Source of the DNA: Lasiosphaeris hirsuta
Taxonomy: Eukaryota > Ascomycota > Sordariomycetes > Sordariales > Lasiosphaeriaceae
Reading direction: 5' to 3'
DNA length: 64,000 nt
NCBI GenBank assembly: GCA_030549175.1
Contig: JAUKUA010000001.1
Location: forward strand, 744,001 to 808,000
In this document: positions 62,796 through 64,000 of the stretch, piece after piece
Position numbering within the stretch: the first letter of the stretch is position 1
Layout: every line of letters begins with the position of its first letter
The notes under the pieces: model-generated
Database searches by the model: none
What the model saw: only the letters and a program-made list of their open reading frames with translations
What the model was told of the DNA's origin: nothing
Position numbers and translations under genes: made by a program

Positions 62796-64000
62796 TTACT
62801 TCTTGCCACCAGCCTTGGCAGCGGACTTGGTAACCTTACCAGTACCGGCGGCAGCCTTCTCGACGGCCTTGATGACACCGACGGCGACGGTTTGACGCAT
62901 GTCGCGGACGGCGAAGCGGCCGAGAGGGGGGTAGTCGGTGAAAGCCTCAACGCACATGGGCTTGGACGGGATCATCTTGACGATGGCGGCGTCACCGGAC
63001 TTGATGAACTTGGGCGTGCTCTCAACCGACTTGCCGGTACGGCGGTCGATCTTCTCGATGAGCTCGGCGAACTTGCAAGCAATGTGGGCCGTGTGGCAAT
63101 CAAGGACCGGGGCGTAACCAGCACCAACCTGACCGGGGTGGTTCAGGACGATGACCTGGGCGGTGAAAGAAGCGGCGCCAAGAGGGGGGTCGTTCTTGGA
63201 GTCACCGGCGACGTTGCCACGACGAATCTCCTTGACGGAGACGTTCTTGACGTTGAAGCCGACGTTGTCACCAGGGAGACCCTGGGTGAGCTGCTCGTGG
63301 TGCATCTCGACGGACTTGACTTCCGTAGTGACGTTGGCAGGAGCGAAGGTGATAACCATACCGGGCTTGAGGATACCAGTCTCGATACGGCCGACCGGCA
63401 CAGTTCCAATACCGCCGATCTTGTAGACATCCTGGAGGGGAAGACGGAGAGGCTTGTCGGTGGGGCGCTTGGGCTGCTCAATGGCATCGATAGCATCGAG
63501 GAGGGTCTTGCCGGTAGACTTGCCAGCCTTGGTCTCCTTCTCCCAGCCCTTGTACCAGGGGCAGTTGGGGGAAGCCTCAATCATGTTGTCGCCGTTGAAA
63601 CCCGAGATGGGGACAAAGGCAACAGTCTTGGGGTTGTAGCCGACCTTCTTGATGAAGTTGGTCGTCTCCTTGATGATCTCGTTGAAGCGAGCCTCGGACC
63701 ACTTGGCGGTGTCCATCTTGTTGATGGCGACGATGAGCTGCTTGACACCGAGGGTGTAGGCGAGCAGAGCGTGCTCACGAGTCTGGCCATCCTTGGAGAT
63801 ACCAGCCTCGAACTCACCAGTGCCGGCGGCAATGATGAGAATGGCGCAATCAGCCTGGGAAGTACCAGTGATCATGTTCTTGATGAAATCACGATGTCCG
63901 GGGGCATCTGCAAGCAGGACATGCATTAGCAGGGGTCAGAAGCAGGCGCATGGAGTGCAGGGGACGTACCAATGACAGTGACGAAGTACTTGGGGGTCTC
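62796..64000 (-). CDS. TEF1: Translation elongation factor 1-alpha, partial (runs off right edge)
   Basis: eEF1A is the GTPase that delivers aminoacyl-tRNA to the ribosome in the cytosol. Visible exons are 64000-63970 (partial) and 63907-62796, joined over a 62-nt intron (GTACGT...TTGCAG) that splits the Asp codon of [12 protein letters not shown]. Present are the G3 motif DAPGH, G4 NKMD ([10 protein letters not shown]), G5-region [11 protein letters not shown], domain 2 with [14 protein letters not shown], and domain 3 ending [12 protein letters not shown]. About 381 of the expected 460 residues are in the window. The P-loop is outside. Codon use is strongly biased to C-ending codons, as expected for a very highly expressed gene, and leaves a 345-codon open frame on the opposite strand. 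Confidence 0.98.

Noticed and set aside
62892..63929. 345-codon plus-strand open frame opposite TEF1
   Set aside because: It is a well-known effect of the extreme codon bias of EF-1alpha genes; no independent evidence of coding.

Overview
The window is nuclear DNA of a filamentous ascomycete. Genes carry short (50-90 nt) GT-AG introns with CTAAC/CTGAC-like branch sites. The gene set includes a PalI/Rim9 pH sensor, an AspE-type septin, a Yap-type bZIP factor and SLS1. Protein similarities and GC-rich coding sequence suggest a sordariomycete, possibly Chaetomiaceae; I cannot name the genus. All splice sites were read by eye and checked for reading phase. No transposon, CRISPR array, rRNA gene or convincing tRNA was found.

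Left part (1-17.2 kb, all genes on the minus strand). The left edge holds only the first exon of ATP sulfurylase. Next is the most striking object, a gene for a secreted Ser/Thr/Gly/Pro-rich protein of about 2,832 residues (1912-10539). It has roughly 45 copies of a short aromatic-proline motif, each fused to an N-glycosylation sequon. An eight-exon EI24/RRT8-like membrane protein gene and a GDT1-family cation/proton antiporter follow.

Middle part (18.6-31 kb). On the plus strand lie a telobox Myb (Taz1/TRF-like) protein with a telomere-like CTAACCCTAACCCC motif about 100 nt upstream of its start codon, coatomer gamma (SEC21), and choline/ethanolamine phosphotransferase (CPT1/EPT1). A Yap-type bZIP gene lies on the minus strand.

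The stretch 30712-36548 is almost 6 kb without a supportable gene. It ends at an uncharacterised Pro/Ser-rich protein gene (36549-38609). Then comes palI (minus), whose reading frame is broken at a run of nine C. An ADCK1/Mcp2-like ABC1 kinase gene (plus) follows.

Right part (51.3-64 kb), denser. It holds septin aspE (plus) and a cysteine-rich putative zinc-binding protein (minus) divergent from SF3B5 (plus), whose first coding exon is only the ATG. NSE3 of the SMC5/6 complex (minus) is divergent from SLS1 (plus). A small ORF starts two bases after the SLS1 stop. The right edge holds most of translation elongation factor 1-alpha (minus).

The genes are mostly unrelated housekeeping functions: sulfate assimilation, secretory pathway, phospholipid synthesis, splicing, DNA repair, mitochondrial expression, translation and pH sensing. 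There is no evident secondary-metabolite cluster or operon-like unit. The best candidates for something undescribed are the giant glyco-repeat protein and the telomere-like element upstream of the telobox gene.
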